A stretch of 64,000 nt of DNA from Mariniblastus sp038534355 (GTDB taxonomy: Bacteria; Planctomycetota; Planctomycetia; Pirellulales; Pirellulaceae), in NCBI GenBank assembly GCA_038534355.1, contig JBCAWX010000006.1:124001-188000 (forward strand). Reading direction: 5' to 3'. Positions 44,539 to 54,152 of this stretch are shown piece after piece; position 1 is the first letter of the stretch, and each line of letters begins with the position of its first letter. The notes beneath the pieces are model-generated. The model was not told where the DNA came from and made no database searches. It saw only the letters and a list, made by a program, of their open reading frames with translations. A program made the translations under genes and the position numbers.

Positions 44539-46658
44539 TACACCCTCGGCACAACATTGTGAAAACGAAACGCCTGATGGAGATTGCAGCTGTCCAAATC
44601 AGCCTGAACTGCTTCATGGGGAGAAAACGTTTGCAAGGACGGCTCGCCGGAAATTGCGTTGGGATGCACGCTCAGCTGATGAAGTAATTCTTGACTGATC
44701 GAAGCCGACTCTGCTGGTGTGTTAAAAACGTAGGGTCGAACCATCACGATCAATTCGCGTCGGGTTCGTCCGGTCTCCTGGCGACGAAAAAAGAACCCCA
44801 GCACAGGCAATTTGCCAATCCCAGGTACTTGCTCCCGGTCGTCAGCAACTTCGTCTTCGATCAACCCACCCAGCACAACAGCCATCCCATCTTTGGCAAC
44901 GACCGTACCACTGACGGTACTTCGATTGACGGTGTCGACTTCCTGGTTGGTGATCTGGCCATTGGTGTTGAGCACAGGAATGCGACCACCGTTGAGAACA
45001 CGTCGAGCATTCTCCTGAACGATCCGCAACGTTACCGTGCGATCTGCATTGATCGATGGAGTTATCAATAATGATTGCCCAACGTCGCGAAGCTCAGTGA
45101 TCGGAGTACCTGCAATCGTCGTGTTGTTGTTGCCCCCGGTAATCACCTGCGGCGAATCAAAGCCAACGGTGAAAGGAATCGTGTCTCCGATAAAGATCCG
45201 GCTAACCTCATTGTTGGCCGTCAACAACAACGGCGTATTCAGCACCGTGACGCGATTGTCATCTTCGAGCAACTGCATTCGCGTTCGAAAACTGTTGTTC
45301 ACAAACTGAAAAGTAAAGTCACCTTGATTGAGCACTGATCCACCCGGGATCATTGAGGCGAGTCGACGGGCGTTACCAGAAAGAGCGTCCGAGGGAGTTG
45401 GCAAGATGTCACCCGTGGTAAATCCACCTGCCAATGAGCTTCCATCCGAAAACTCATAATCAAAAACGCTGCGAAACTGGTCATCCAACAGAACCGACAT
45501 CACCTTGACTTCCAACAGCACCAACGGTGTGGGCACGTCGAGATTGGTGATCAATTTCTCAATTTGTTTCATCGTCGCCTCGTCCCCTGTGCGGACGATG
45601 ACTTGGTTGTTCCGACGAACGACCGTCACATAGATCGTGGCCTGTCGCTCCTTGAGCAACTTGGAAATCGGATCATTGGGATCAGCCGCGGGTCGAGTGT
45701 TTTGGGTCCGTTCATTGAGCGCGTCGATCAGCTGTTGAATCTGCTCCGCTGACAAATCGGACAAAGGTTTGCTTTCGTCTGTCTGACGAGCTCGACTGTT
45801 GGGGAGATTCAAGTCGAACCCTCCAAGGCCATTGAGTCGATTGAATGATCGACCGCCCAACGAGTAACTACCTTGAAACGATCCCAGACCCAGGCTTCGG
45901 CTGTCGACCAAGTCAAAACGATTCAGGCGATAGATGATGTCCAACACAGAGTCCTGGTCACCGACGCCAAAATTCAACTCAACTCGATCGCCAAACAGAT
46001 CACGAATCGCGACCGCAGCATCGACCGGATTGGGATACAACAATGTAAAAACCTTAGTTTGCTCTTCACGAAAACTGGTCAGGTTTTGTTCGTACTCTTC
46101 AGTCGTGTAAATCCGAATCACACCTGATTTTTCATCGATGCGATAATAAAGATCGTGGGTCTTGGTTAAATTTTCCAGCACGTCCATCGCTTGAACGTTA
46201 CGGAGGTACAGATTGACCTTCATCTGGTTGGCTTCGGTCGACGGAACGATGTTGAGATCCGATTGCTCCGAGAAGAGCCGCATCGCGTCACCAAGCTCTT
46301 GCTCGCGAAAGTCAACTAACTCGATTAGTTGCGAAGCCTGTGGCAATATGCCCTGTGGAACCGTTTCACCAGGCAAGATCAATGGTTCAAAACCGGATGG
46401 ATCCAACGGGACCAAGTTCGGCGTGACAATCGCTGGTTCGAGTTGAGGTTCCAACTGCGGACGAATCGGCGTTGGTGCGTTTGGAGTTGGCGGAAGTTCC
46501 TGGGCAAACGTATCTCGATCAAACGAAATCGCGCAGACCATCCCAATCAATAACAACCAACCAACGACTGGTTGAACTTGACGATTAAAGCGTCGTCGCG
46601 CGCAATTTGGGCGCGCACGATCGAGTTGCTCCTGTTTTACGCGTGACATCCGTGTCAT
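44535..46658 (-). CDS. Outer-membrane secretin (GspD/PilQ-type)
   Basis: Ring-forming outer-membrane channel, about 707 residues. Signal region VGWLLLIGMVCAISF, then a Pro/Thr-rich linker. N0-like domain ELVDFREQELGDAMRLFSEQ with VNLYLRNVQAMDVLENLTKT, followed by N1-type modules (VRRNNQVIVRTGDEATMKQI, LDVPTPLVLLEVKVMSV). The secretin core has SRIFIGDTIPF and ends in the conserved KDGMAVVLGGLIEDEV and VPGIGKLPVLGFFFRRQ. A tail of about 60 residues follows RRELIVMVRPYVF. The ATG at 46658 is one of two near the domain start; the ATG at 46649 is also possible. Functions with GspE, GspF and PilT encoded upstream. Confidence 0.92.
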   Translation of the reverse strand: MTRMSRVKQEQLDRARPNCARRRFNRQVQPVVGWLLLIGMVCAISFDRDTFAQELPPTPNAPTPIRPQLEPQLEPAIVTPNLVPLDPSGFEPLILPGETVPQGILPQASQLIELVDFREQELGDAMRLFSEQSDLNIVPSTEANQMKVNLYLRNVQAMDVLENLTKTHDLYYRIDEKSGVIRIYTTEEYEQNLTSFREEQTKVFTLLYPNPVDAAVAIRDLFGDRVELNFGVGDQDSVLDIIYRLNRFDLVDSRSLGLGSFQGSYSLGGRSFNRLNGLGGFDLNLPNSRARQTDESKPLSDLSAEQIQQLIDALNERTQNTRPAADPNDPISKLLKERQATIYVTVVRRNNQVIVRTGDEATMKQIEKLITNLDVPTPLVLLEVKVMSVLLDDQFRSVFDYEFSDGSSLAGGFTTGDILPTPSDALSGNARRLASMIPGGSVLNQGDFTFQFVNNSFRTRMQLLEDDNRVTVLNTPLLLTANNEVSRIFIGDTIPFTVGFDSPQVITGGNNNTTIAGTPITELRDVGQSLLITPSINADRTVTLRIVQENARRVLNGGRIPVLNTNGQITNQEVDTVNRSTVSGTVVAKDGMAVVLGGLIEDEVADDREQVPGIGKLPVLGFFFRRQETGRTRRELIVMVRPYVFNTPAESASISQELLHQLSVHPNAISGEPSLQTFSPHEAVQADLDSCNLHQAFRFHNVVPRVY

Positions 46659-46771
46659 CGTGTGCAGTTGGTTCGGGGGGAACACTGGCAGCGATCCTTG
46701 CACCCATTGAAGATACAAAAAAGAACGCTGCCTCAATTCGTCATCTGAACCGACTCACCGATGATGGCGGG

Positions 46772-47284
46772 TCAATGGTAGAGATAGACGGTTCGTTCAA
46801 GCTCTGGGAACTCAAGAACGATCATATCTTTAGAGATTTCTTTGACTCGCATCAAGACCCAAACACCATCCGCCACCGGAACCGACATCTCCATATTGGC
46901 TCGAACCCGCAGCGACGTGGTCTTGGTTTTAAGATAGGCAACACTCCGCTTGCCCGCAATTACTTTTGATTGCACCTGAAACGTTGGCATTTGCAACAGC
47001 TGCTTACGAATTTTGACATTCTGCTGCTCTAAGTCAGCCTTCAATTTGGCAAGCTCCTTTTGAATGCTAGCAACACTTGCTTTAAGTTTCGCATTCTCTG
47101 CCTTGAGCGCCTTATTCTGCTCCAGAAACGAATCGAGTCGCTCAACGTCTCGAATCTTTGAGATCGTTTTGTCGATCATCTCCGAGTTTGCCGTCGGATC
47201 GTTTTCCTGAGCAAACGATGCTGAACCAGCCAACAGGAACAAACCCAGAAAACAGATCAATGATGTTCGAGTTCTGATCAACAT
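46772..47284 (-). CDS. Coiled-coil exported protein of the secretin cluster
   Basis: A 170-residue protein: signal peptide (RTRTSLICFLGLFLLAGSASFA), then a coiled coil from about residue 45 to 95 (QNKALKAENAKLKASVASIQ), then a small beta domain ending VKEISKDMIVLEFPELERTVYL. The order is like that of inner-membrane or periplasmic pilus assembly proteins, though no family fits. Start at the ATG at 47284 puts the signal peptide first; the frame extends upstream to 47332. It lies between GspF and the secretin on the same strand. Confidence 0.72.
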   Translation of the reverse strand: MLIRTRTSLICFLGLFLLAGSASFAQENDPTANSEMIDKTISKIRDVERLDSFLEQNKALKAENAKLKASVASIQKELAKLKADLEQQNVKIRKQLLQMPTFQVQSKVIAGKRSVAYLKTKTTSLRVRANMEMSVPVADGVWVLMRVKEISKDMIVLEFPELERTVYLYH

Positions 47285-47649
47285 GGAAAGCTGCCTGATG
47301 GAAAGAGTTAGGTCAATAAATGCATTCAGCATCGTTCAACGCTGCAATAGGGTTCCCGCTGTTCTGAAAATCGGCACTTGGCTCCATGATGTTTTTGCCG
47401 CCACCATAAAACCGACTGATCATGACCGCTACGTTCCCTGTTATAGCGGTCCTGACGATTGTCGCCGATATCCCAAGCTTTTGAAGTAACAAAAGTCGTA
47501 ATTCGTCCCCAACATTTGGCGAAAAACCACACACCCAGGGAGACTGTTGCCCAGACAACTCGACTTAAACGACAGCGTTCGACATCCATCGTACTTCGCC
47601 AACCCGATTCTCGCGGCCTCACGCCCACTAATGAAGACGCACCACTGGA
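47285..47649. other. Intergenic region inside the pilus/secretion cluster
   Basis: 365 bases between the GspF gene and the coiled-coil gene, both minus. Several overlapping short frames exist on both strands (for example 47313-47558 and 47326-47628, minus), all rich in Arg/Trp/Cys and with no ribosome site. I see no protein or RNA gene. Confidence 0.45.
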
Positions 47650-48858
47650 CTAGTTTCCTGCAGCCAATAACGCGACGAAGAAGGCGATATAAACGTAACC
47701 CACTACCGCACCGACGGTCACCGTTAACGCGGGCGTCAAGATTGCATTGAGTGTTCGAATCGCACTCCGGAACTGGTCCTCATGAAAATCAGCGACTTCA
47801 TTGAGTACGCCTTCGAGATCACCTGATTGTTGACCAACAGCGATCATCTTTTTTAACATTGGTGAAAAGGCAACAGAATCACCGATCGCTTCGGAGAAGT
47901 TTTGCCCGCGAATGATCTTGTCTCGCGCCTCAGTGACGCTTCTGGCAGAGTATTGATTGAACAGCAGTTTTTCCACCGTCAACAAACCATCAATCAACGT
48001 AATGCCACTGCCAAGCATGACGCTTAGCGACCGGGCGAAAGCTGATGTTTCACACAACTGAAGCAAGTTGCCAATGATGGGGATACGAAACAACATTCGA
48101 TCCGACCACATTCGAATTTCTCTCGATCGATAGGCGACCAGCGCAAACACGACGAGACCAAAACCGATAATGATCAACAGCGGATAGTACTGACGCAACC
48201 AGACCGATACGTTGATGAGGTTCTGCGTCATCGGCGGCATCTCTTTATCCAGATTCTGCAAGTAGACTTCCAGACGTGGGATCAGATAGACGACCATGTA
48301 AACCGTCACGCCGATCGCGACCAGAATCACCATCACTGGATAGATCAACGCCGCGGCAACCTCTTGCAAGCTCCGCCGACGACCGCGCATCGTTTCGACA
48401 GAACGATGCAACACGGGTGCCAGTTCCCCTGTTCGCTCGCCAACACGAACCAACTGAACAACGAACTCTGGAAAACAACGCTGTTCGCCCAATGCTGCCG
48501 AAAGGCTATCCCCGGATTGAATCGAATCGATGACTTTTTCCCAAACCCGTGCAATGGAACGACGCGGAGCTTGTTCGACCAAAGTCACCAAGGCCGTCAA
48601 CAACGGCATGCCGCCCCGAATCATCATCGATAACTGCTGCAGGCTCAATTCAATGTCGACCTGCCGGACGGGTAAAAAACGGGACAGATCAATGTTGGAT
48701 TTGGTCGGTGTCGTCGGCTGATTGACCGGGTCGACTCCGATCACAATCAGACCGCGACTTCGCAGCATCGATGCTGCCGCCGAACGATTGTTTGCATCGA
48801 TCACACCGGATCTCGCCGCGCCGCTGTTGTCTCTCGCCTTGTATCGAAATTCTGGCAT
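47650..48858 (-). CDS. Type II secretion/type IV pilus inner-membrane protein (GspF/PilC)
   Basis: Polytopic inner-membrane platform protein, about 402 residues. It begins MPEFRYKARDNSGAARSG, the family start, and has two GspF domains: MMIRGGMPLLTALVTLVEQ to GERTGELAPVLHRSVETM, and FARSLSVMLGSGITLIDGLL to VGQQSGDLEGVLNEVADF. Three helices are placed as expected. The ATG at 48858 is chosen; a TTG at 48870 overlapping the GspE stop is possible and would couple the genes. Confidence 0.93.
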   Translation of the reverse strand: MPEFRYKARDNSGAARSGVIDANNRSAAASMLRSRGLIVIGVDPVNQPTTPTKSNIDLSRFLPVRQVDIELSLQQLSMMIRGGMPLLTALVTLVEQAPRRSIARVWEKVIDSIQSGDSLSAALGEQRCFPEFVVQLVRVGERTGELAPVLHRSVETMRGRRRSLQEVAAALIYPVMVILVAIGVTVYMVVYLIPRLEVYLQNLDKEMPPMTQNLINVSVWLRQYYPLLIIIGFGLVVFALVAYRSREIRMWSDRMLFRIPIIGNLLQLCETSAFARSLSVMLGSGITLIDGLLTVEKLLFNQYSARSVTEARDKIIRGQNFSEAIGDSVAFSPMLKKMIAVGQQSGDLEGVLNEVADFHEDQFRSAIRTLNAILTPALTVTVGAVVGYVYIAFFVALLAAGN

Positions 48859-48866
48859 GGGTTTGA

Positions 48867-50369
48867 TCAATAGGGACTGATCATCGTGGCGATCTGTTGA
48901 ACCGAGGTTAACCCGGCCTTCAGTTTGTCAATGCTATCGTCCATCAACTCGGGGTGCTTTCGGTCAACCAACAATTTTTGAATGTGTGTTTCGTCCGGAC
49001 GACTGGCAACGATGCGAGCAATTTCGCGATCAAACGGCACCAATTCAAACAAACCGATTCTTCCCTGATAGCCTGTGCTGGCACAATACTGACAACCCAC
49101 CGGCCGAAAGACTTGTGTTCCCAACAACTCCGGTCGATTGAGCAGTGTTGCCTCGGTTTCATCCAGCGGATACGGTTTTCGGCAATGCTCACACAGTTTG
49201 CGTACCAGTCGCTGGGCTGCGAACAATCGAGAAACAGCGGCGATCAAAAATGGCTTGATCGCCATATCGGCAAGTCGCGTAATCGCACCGACGGCAGAGT
49301 TCGCATGAAGCGTTGTAAACACCAGGTGGCCGGTTAGCGCCGCGCGAATCGCAGTCTCAGCGGTCTCTTCATCGCGAATCTCGCCAATCATCAGCACATC
49401 TGGATCATGACGTAGAACGCTACGTAGCGCTTTGTGAAAACTGACTCGATCTCCCGCATCGACTTCAATTTGAGAAACACCGTCCACAACATATTCGACG
49501 GGGTCTTCGATCGTAATCACGTTCAGTGATTTGGTTTTGATCAAACTTCGAATCGCCGCGTACAGCGTCGTACTTTTGCCACAGCCTGTTGGTCCCGTCA
49601 AAAGAATCAGCCCATTGGGACGATCGATGACTCGTCGAAATATCGCCAAATCACCATCCGACATCCCCAACCGATCAAGCGTCAAATCCTGCGTTTGCGT
49701 CGCCAACAATCGCAGTGTCATTCGCTCGCCATGTTTGGTCGGAATCGTCGCGGTCCGAATATCGATTTCGTTACTATGCTCAGAACTGAGTGTAAACCGG
49801 CCATCCTGAGGCGCACGGCGTTCTGCGATATCCATGCCCGACATGACTTTGAGCCGGGAGACCAACGGACTGTGAACCGCTACAGGAAGTTTTCGATACA
49901 GATCGAGCACTCCATCAACTCGCAAGCGAATGCGAAGGTCCTGTGACGTCGGCTCGATATGCACATCGGTGGCATTGCGAATCAACGCCGCGTGAAAAAT
50001 CTCGTCACCCAACGCCACGATATTGTCAGAATCGGGCTCAATCTGGTTTCCGGTAAATTGAATACGTACCGGATCACTCTGATTTCCATTCCAGCGAACG
50101 GTGTCTTGAAAAATTCGCTGAATGGAACGAAACAACGAATTCGGTTCAGCAGGAACAATCCGGGTCGTCTCCGGAATGTACCGTTTGACCGCCTGAATAC
50201 TTTGCTCATCCTGCGGATCTTTGCAAGCGATCAAAACTTGTTCGTTCAATAGCGTAAACGGCAGAACCTGTCGACGCGTCGCAAGGTTGGCCGGAATGCG
50301 CAACGCCCAAACAGGATCAACTTTTACTTGATCCATATCGAGCAACTGGTTTTCGTCGACAGACACCAT
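48867..50369 (-). CDS. Type II secretion/type IV pilus assembly ATPase (GspE/PilB)
   Basis: Hexameric assembly ATPase, about 500 residues. The N-terminal domain (VDPVWALRIPANLATRRQVLPF, PFTLLNEQVLIACKDPQD) is the GspE type. Walker A is LLTGPTGCGKSTTLYAAI, the Asp box ITIEDPVEYVVDGVSQIEV, Walker B VLMIGEIRDEETAETA and the His box TTLHANSAVGAITRL. The zinc finger of four Cys is complete: LCEHCRKPY and VGCQYCASTGYQG. The ATG at 50369 is the probable start; GTG at 50429 would add 20 residues. GspF follows at once. Confidence 0.94.
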   Translation of the reverse strand: MVSVDENQLLDMDQVKVDPVWALRIPANLATRRQVLPFTLLNEQVLIACKDPQDEQSIQAVKRYIPETTRIVPAEPNSLFRSIQRIFQDTVRWNGNQSDPVRIQFTGNQIEPDSDNIVALGDEIFHAALIRNATDVHIEPTSQDLRIRLRVDGVLDLYRKLPVAVHSPLVSRLKVMSGMDIAERRAPQDGRFTLSSEHSNEIDIRTATIPTKHGERMTLRLLATQTQDLTLDRLGMSDGDLAIFRRVIDRPNGLILLTGPTGCGKSTTLYAAIRSLIKTKSLNVITIEDPVEYVVDGVSQIEVDAGDRVSFHKALRSVLRHDPDVLMIGEIRDEETAETAIRAALTGHLVFTTLHANSAVGAITRLADMAIKPFLIAAVSRLFAAQRLVRKLCEHCRKPYPLDETEATLLNRPELLGTQVFRPVGCQYCASTGYQGRIGLFELVPFDREIARIVASRPDETHIQKLLVDRKHPELMDDSIDKLKAGLTSVQQIATMISPY

Positions 50370-50564
50370 CCGTTTATTAAACCAGATTCCACCGAATGAA
50401 GATACGTTCGTTTTGGTCGGTGAGAGCACTCACGCGCCGCCATTGGCACCGTTTAGGCGTCTACGTTTCTTGAACGCTCGTGACCTTTTCAGAAACCAGT
50501 ACGCCTTCTTCATTGGTACATAAGCCAGCTGCGTGGATCTTTCCGCCAATACCAACGAATTGAT

Positions 50565-51674
50565 CTATCGCCGGATTCGGGCCAGCTGGCTGAGCATCTC
50601 CGGTTGTCGCGCCAGAGACTTTGCCGTTTTTTCACTGATCATTCCGCGTCGAAGCAACGTCGCCAATGACTCATCGAGGGTCCACATCCCATCCTCACCT
50701 GAAGTCTGAATGATGGAGGCGAGCTGTCCAAAGTTCCCACCGGCAATTAAGTTCGCGATCCCTGAATTCACATGAACACGCTCCGAGGCCAACGCTCGGT
50801 TCCGCCCCCCCTGCTCCGCTTCACCGCCGGGCAATGACTGAACGGGCAACAGATGCTGAACAACGACCGTCCGCAAAACCGTCGCGACCAAACGCTGAGC
50901 CAGATTCTGTTCCTCAGCGGAATACGCGCTGACCAATCGTTCAATCGCCGTCTTCGTATCGCCGGCGTGAACCGTCGCAAACACCAGGTGCCCCGTTTCG
51001 GCGGCAGTGATGGCCGTTCGAATTGTCTCCAAGTCTCGCAACTCGCCAACCAATATCACATCTGGATCCTGGCGGAGTGAATCCAACAACGCTTGATGAA
51101 ATGACTCAACGTCAGGTCCGACTTGACGTTGATTGACCAGCGACTGTTTGGACGGATGCAGATATTCGACTGGATCTTCAATCGTCACAACGTGGCAGGA
51201 TCGAGTTTGATTGATTCGGTCGATCAACGCGGCGATCGTTGTACTCTTCCCGGATCCCGTTGGACCTGCCACCAACACCAACCCGTCCTTCAAATTGCAT
51301 ACGTCGTACAGTTGCTGGTCGATCCCAAGCTCATCGAGTTTCGGGATCGTTTGCGCCAGTTGACGAATTGAAAAACAGAGTTGACCGGCGCGACGAAAGA
51401 CGTTGTAACGAAACCGAAAATCGTTCCAACTGAACGCCGCATCGACTGAACCACGATGATGCAACTGCTCCAATTGCTCGTCGGTCAACAACTCCGATGC
51501 CAGCGAACTGAGCCACTGATGATCGAGCACATCAAACGAAGCGACCCCGTTTTCTTCCGCGGGCTGCAACTCGCCGGCGATTCGAAAATAGACACATTCG
51601 GAAGCGGACAAATGAATGTCAGAAGCTGACAACTCGGTTGCTCGACCGAGAATCTGTTCCAATTTCGTATCCAT
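50565..51674 (-). CDS. pilT: PilT-like twitching ATPase
   Basis: Retraction-type ATPase of the type IV pilus, 369 residues. N-terminal ASDIHLSASECVYFRIAGEL is typical of PilT. Walker A is VAGPTGSGKSTTIAALI, the Asp box VVTIEDPVEYLHPSKQSLVNQR, Walker B VILVGELRDLETIRTAIT and the His box VFATVHAGDTKTAIERLV. The C-terminus has GMISEKTAKSLARQPEMLSQL, without the AIRNLIREGK form of some homologues, so a close relative such as PilU cannot be excluded. The sugar kinase gene ends only six bases upstream, so it may be read from the operon above it as well as from its own start. Confidence 0.9.
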   Translation of the reverse strand: MDTKLEQILGRATELSASDIHLSASECVYFRIAGELQPAEENGVASFDVLDHQWLSSLASELLTDEQLEQLHHRGSVDAAFSWNDFRFRYNVFRRAGQLCFSIRQLAQTIPKLDELGIDQQLYDVCNLKDGLVLVAGPTGSGKSTTIAALIDRINQTRSCHVVTIEDPVEYLHPSKQSLVNQRQVGPDVESFHQALLDSLRQDPDVILVGELRDLETIRTAITAAETGHLVFATVHAGDTKTAIERLVSAYSAEEQNLAQRLVATVLRTVVVQHLLPVQSLPGGEAEQGGRNRALASERVHVNSGIANLIAGGNFGQLASIIQTSGEDGMWTLDESLATLLRRGMISEKTAKSLARQPEMLSQLARIRR

Positions 51675-51680
51675 AAACAG

Positions 51681-52772
51681 CTATCGTTTGACGCGAGCGG
51701 ATTTACCTGACATCAACGATTCTACCTCCGAAAGAGTCGCCATGGTGGTGTCACCAGGCGTCGTCATGGCGAGCGCGCCGTGAGCGGCTCCGTAATTGAC
51801 CGCTTGATCCGCGTCGCCCGTGGTCATGAACCCGTAGATCAAACCGGACGCAAAACTGTCACCACCGCCGACCCGGTCAAAGATCTCCATTTCTGGACGA
51901 TGAATCGCTTGAAACAGTTCACCACCGTACCAGCACAATGCCCCCCAATCGTTGACACTGGCGGTTTTGACTCCGCGCATCGTCGTCGCGATGGCCTGAA
52001 AGTTTGGAAACTCAGCGGTCGCCTGTTCAATCATCTTGGAAAAACCTTCCACCGGCAGGTCTTTCATGTTTTCATCGACGCCTTCGACATGAAGTCCGAG
52101 ACATGCCGTAAAGTCTTCTTCGTTTCCGATCATCACATCGACCAGCGGCGCAATGTCACGGTTGACTCGCTGGCAGTTCTCTTTTCCACCAAACGCTTCC
52201 CACAACGAAGCCCGATAGTTCAAATCATACGACGTAATGGTTCCATGCTTTTTCGCAGCCGTCAAAGCTTCCTTGATCACCTCTGGCGTCGTATCGGAGA
52301 GCGCCGCGAAGATCCCTCCCGTGTGAAACCAACGAACGCCCAACTCACCAAAGATGTGCTCCCAATCGATGTCGCCTGGTTTCATTTGCGACGCCGCCGT
52401 GTGGCCTCGATCAGAGGTCCCCAATGCCGCCCGCACGCCGAAACCCCGTTCCGTAAAATTCAAGCCATTGCGGGAAGCCCGGCCAACACCATCGTGAGGT
52501 ACCCACTTGAGGTGATCGATGTTGACGCCGCCAGTTAACAACAGATTTTCCAGCAACCGACCGACTTCGTTGTCGACAAACGCCGACACTAATGCCGCTC
52601 GCAATCCGAAACAACGACGCAATCCACGAGCGACGTTGTACTCGCCGCCACCTTCCCAAACATCAAACGTTCGAGCCGTTCGTACGCGACCATCGCCAGG
52701 ATCGAGTCGCAACATGACTTCACCCAACGAGAGGATATCAAATTGGCATTCACTGGCGGATCTGATTTTCAT
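51681..52772 (-). CDS. kdgK: 2-dehydro-3-deoxygluconokinase-like PfkB kinase
   Basis: Sugar kinase of the PfkB/ribokinase family, 363 residues, probably making KDPG from KDG. The N-terminus has DILSLGEVMLRLDPGDG and the substrate loop WEGGGEYNVARGLRRCFG; ATP and catalytic-base parts are in ITSYDLNYRASLWEAFGG and IGNEEDFTACLG, with DRVGGGDSFASGLIYG as the PfkB signature (the catalytic Asp is the second one). The YNVARGL stretch is the form seen in KdgK proteins. Final gene of the sugar-acid operon; pilT starts six bases later. Confidence 0.85.
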   Translation of the reverse strand: MKIRSASECQFDILSLGEVMLRLDPGDGRVRTARTFDVWEGGGEYNVARGLRRCFGLRAALVSAFVDNEVGRLLENLLLTGGVNIDHLKWVPHDGVGRASRNGLNFTERGFGVRAALGTSDRGHTAASQMKPGDIDWEHIFGELGVRWFHTGGIFAALSDTTPEVIKEALTAAKKHGTITSYDLNYRASLWEAFGGKENCQRVNRDIAPLVDVMIGNEEDFTACLGLHVEGVDENMKDLPVEGFSKMIEQATAEFPNFQAIATTMRGVKTASVNDWGALCWYGGELFQAIHRPEMEIFDRVGGGDSFASGLIYGFMTTGDADQAVNYGAAHGALAMTTPGDTTMATLSEVESLMSGKSARVKR

Positions 52773-52852
52773 GATTTATCAACAGTTGAATAAGTCGTTT
52801 GAAGGTCGTTCGAGAGCGATGGATTGGTCCATGTCGGCACCCATCGAATCCG

Positions 52853-54097
52853 TTAATCGACAAAGATCGGCTTCAGATGTCGTTCCCAAAGATTCGCCGT
52901 GACATTGCGAGCGACGTCTGACTCAAACTCTTTGAGTGCGTTGTAATATCGATCTCCCATTTCCGCAGCCACTTTGTAGCCAACGTGCAACAGCTGCCGC
53001 AGACTGGCATTGTAAGCTGGATTATTGGGATCGTGACGCAACGCCGAAGCGTATTGCTCGCCGGTCCATCCGCCGACTTCCTCCGCAGACGGCAACGCCG
53101 CTGTATCGATATCAATTACCGTTGCGTAAGGGCCACAGAGTTCGTCGGATCGCTGCAACGCACTCGCGTAAACTTCTTTGGCAATCGTCAAACCCTCACC
53201 TCCCGCCTCGGCCAATCCAATCAACTCTTCCAGCCAGGTTGTGCCTGCCGTTTTCACGTGCAAGCCAGCACCGGTTCGTTTGAGTGCCTTTTTGATTGGC
53301 TCGTAGATCGAAAATTTGTCAGAGCCGGAATGCACGCTCAGCTTCAAATTCGCAGGGAGACCGAACTCGGCGATCGCAAATGCGATGGCAGCCAAATCGT
53401 CGTTGAACTCTTTCTCAAATTGTGAGACGTCACCGACGTAGTCGACACCCTTGTTAAAGCGACCGGTAAACTTGGGAGCGATCGTCTGAATCGGAATCTG
53501 CTCATCGGCGACCGCGGCAAGGATAAAGAACATCTGAATAGGTGTTTGGGGATCGTCTGTCTCATCCATCGAAACTTCCGGGATCAGACTGTCGGCACCT
53601 TTCTTATCAGATATGTAACGATAGATTTCGCCCGCTTTTTGAACCGCACCAAGGAAGGTATTTGCGACACTCCGGATCAACTCCTCGGTCACGGCAAATG
53701 TACCTGCATCAGGAATCGTCAGTTCGCCAATGTACTTCGAATGCCGCGTGACAAACGCATCGATTGACTCTGCGGTTGCCGGATGTCCAATCGCATCCGC
53801 TACGTCGATCGTAAAGAAGTCACTACAGTCGATAAATCGGTCAACGGTTTCCAGGTTGATATGATCGGCGTCAACTCGATAACTTCCCGAGTATCCAAGC
53901 TCGGCAACAGCGGCGTCAGCTTCTTCGCGAAGCGAAACCGGTTCTGTTTTTACGATGTTATGTTCACGGTTCGATTTATTCCAAACCGGCGTCACTTCAA
54001 CACCTGCTGCTTGTGCGTTGAGCACCGCCTGAAGTTGTGCTTTTCCCTGGTGAAGGAATCGGTCGCCCATGCCAAAGCTGTATTTTTCGAGAATCAT
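52853..54097 (-). CDS. uxaE: Tagaturonate/fructuronate epimerase-like protein (UxaE family)
   Basis: A 414-residue enzyme that would interconvert D-tagaturonate and D-fructuronate. The following segments match Thermotoga UxaE as I remember it: SYRVDADHINLETV (metal-binding Asp and His), EVSMDETDDPQTP, APKFTGRFNKGVDYVGDVSQ, KLSVHSGSDKFSIYEPI, GLHVKTAGTTWLEELIG and LRQLLHVGYKVAAE. The first part is shorter than in Thermotoga, beginning MILEKYSFGMGDRF. ATG at 54097 is favoured over the TTG at 54151. It lies 55 bases downstream of the SDR gene. Confidence 0.85.
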   Translation of the reverse strand: MILEKYSFGMGDRFLHQGKAQLQAVLNAQAAGVEVTPVWNKSNREHNIVKTEPVSLREEADAAVAELGYSGSYRVDADHINLETVDRFIDCSDFFTIDVADAIGHPATAESIDAFVTRHSKYIGELTIPDAGTFAVTEELIRSVANTFLGAVQKAGEIYRYISDKKGADSLIPEVSMDETDDPQTPIQMFFILAAVADEQIPIQTIAPKFTGRFNKGVDYVGDVSQFEKEFNDDLAAIAFAIAEFGLPANLKLSVHSGSDKFSIYEPIKKALKRTGAGLHVKTAGTTWLEELIGLAEAGGEGLTIAKEVYASALQRSDELCGPYATVIDIDTAALPSAEEVGGWTGEQYASALRHDPNNPAYNASLRQLLHVGYKVAAEMGDRYYNALKEFESDVARNVTANLWERHLKPIFVD

Positions 54098-54152
54098 AGT
54101 CTTCGTCTTGTAAGAAAATTGGTCCAGTTGCGGCGGGTAAGTCGCTGACAAA

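Noticed and set aside
47313..47628. Overlapping minus-strand frames in the pilus cluster spacer
   Set aside because: Unusual composition (Arg, Trp, Cys), no ribosome site, frames exclude each other.
51780..52538. 252-codon open frame on the plus strand
   Set aside because: It lies antisense inside the sugar kinase gene and has Arg/Cys/His-rich composition typical of a shadow frame.
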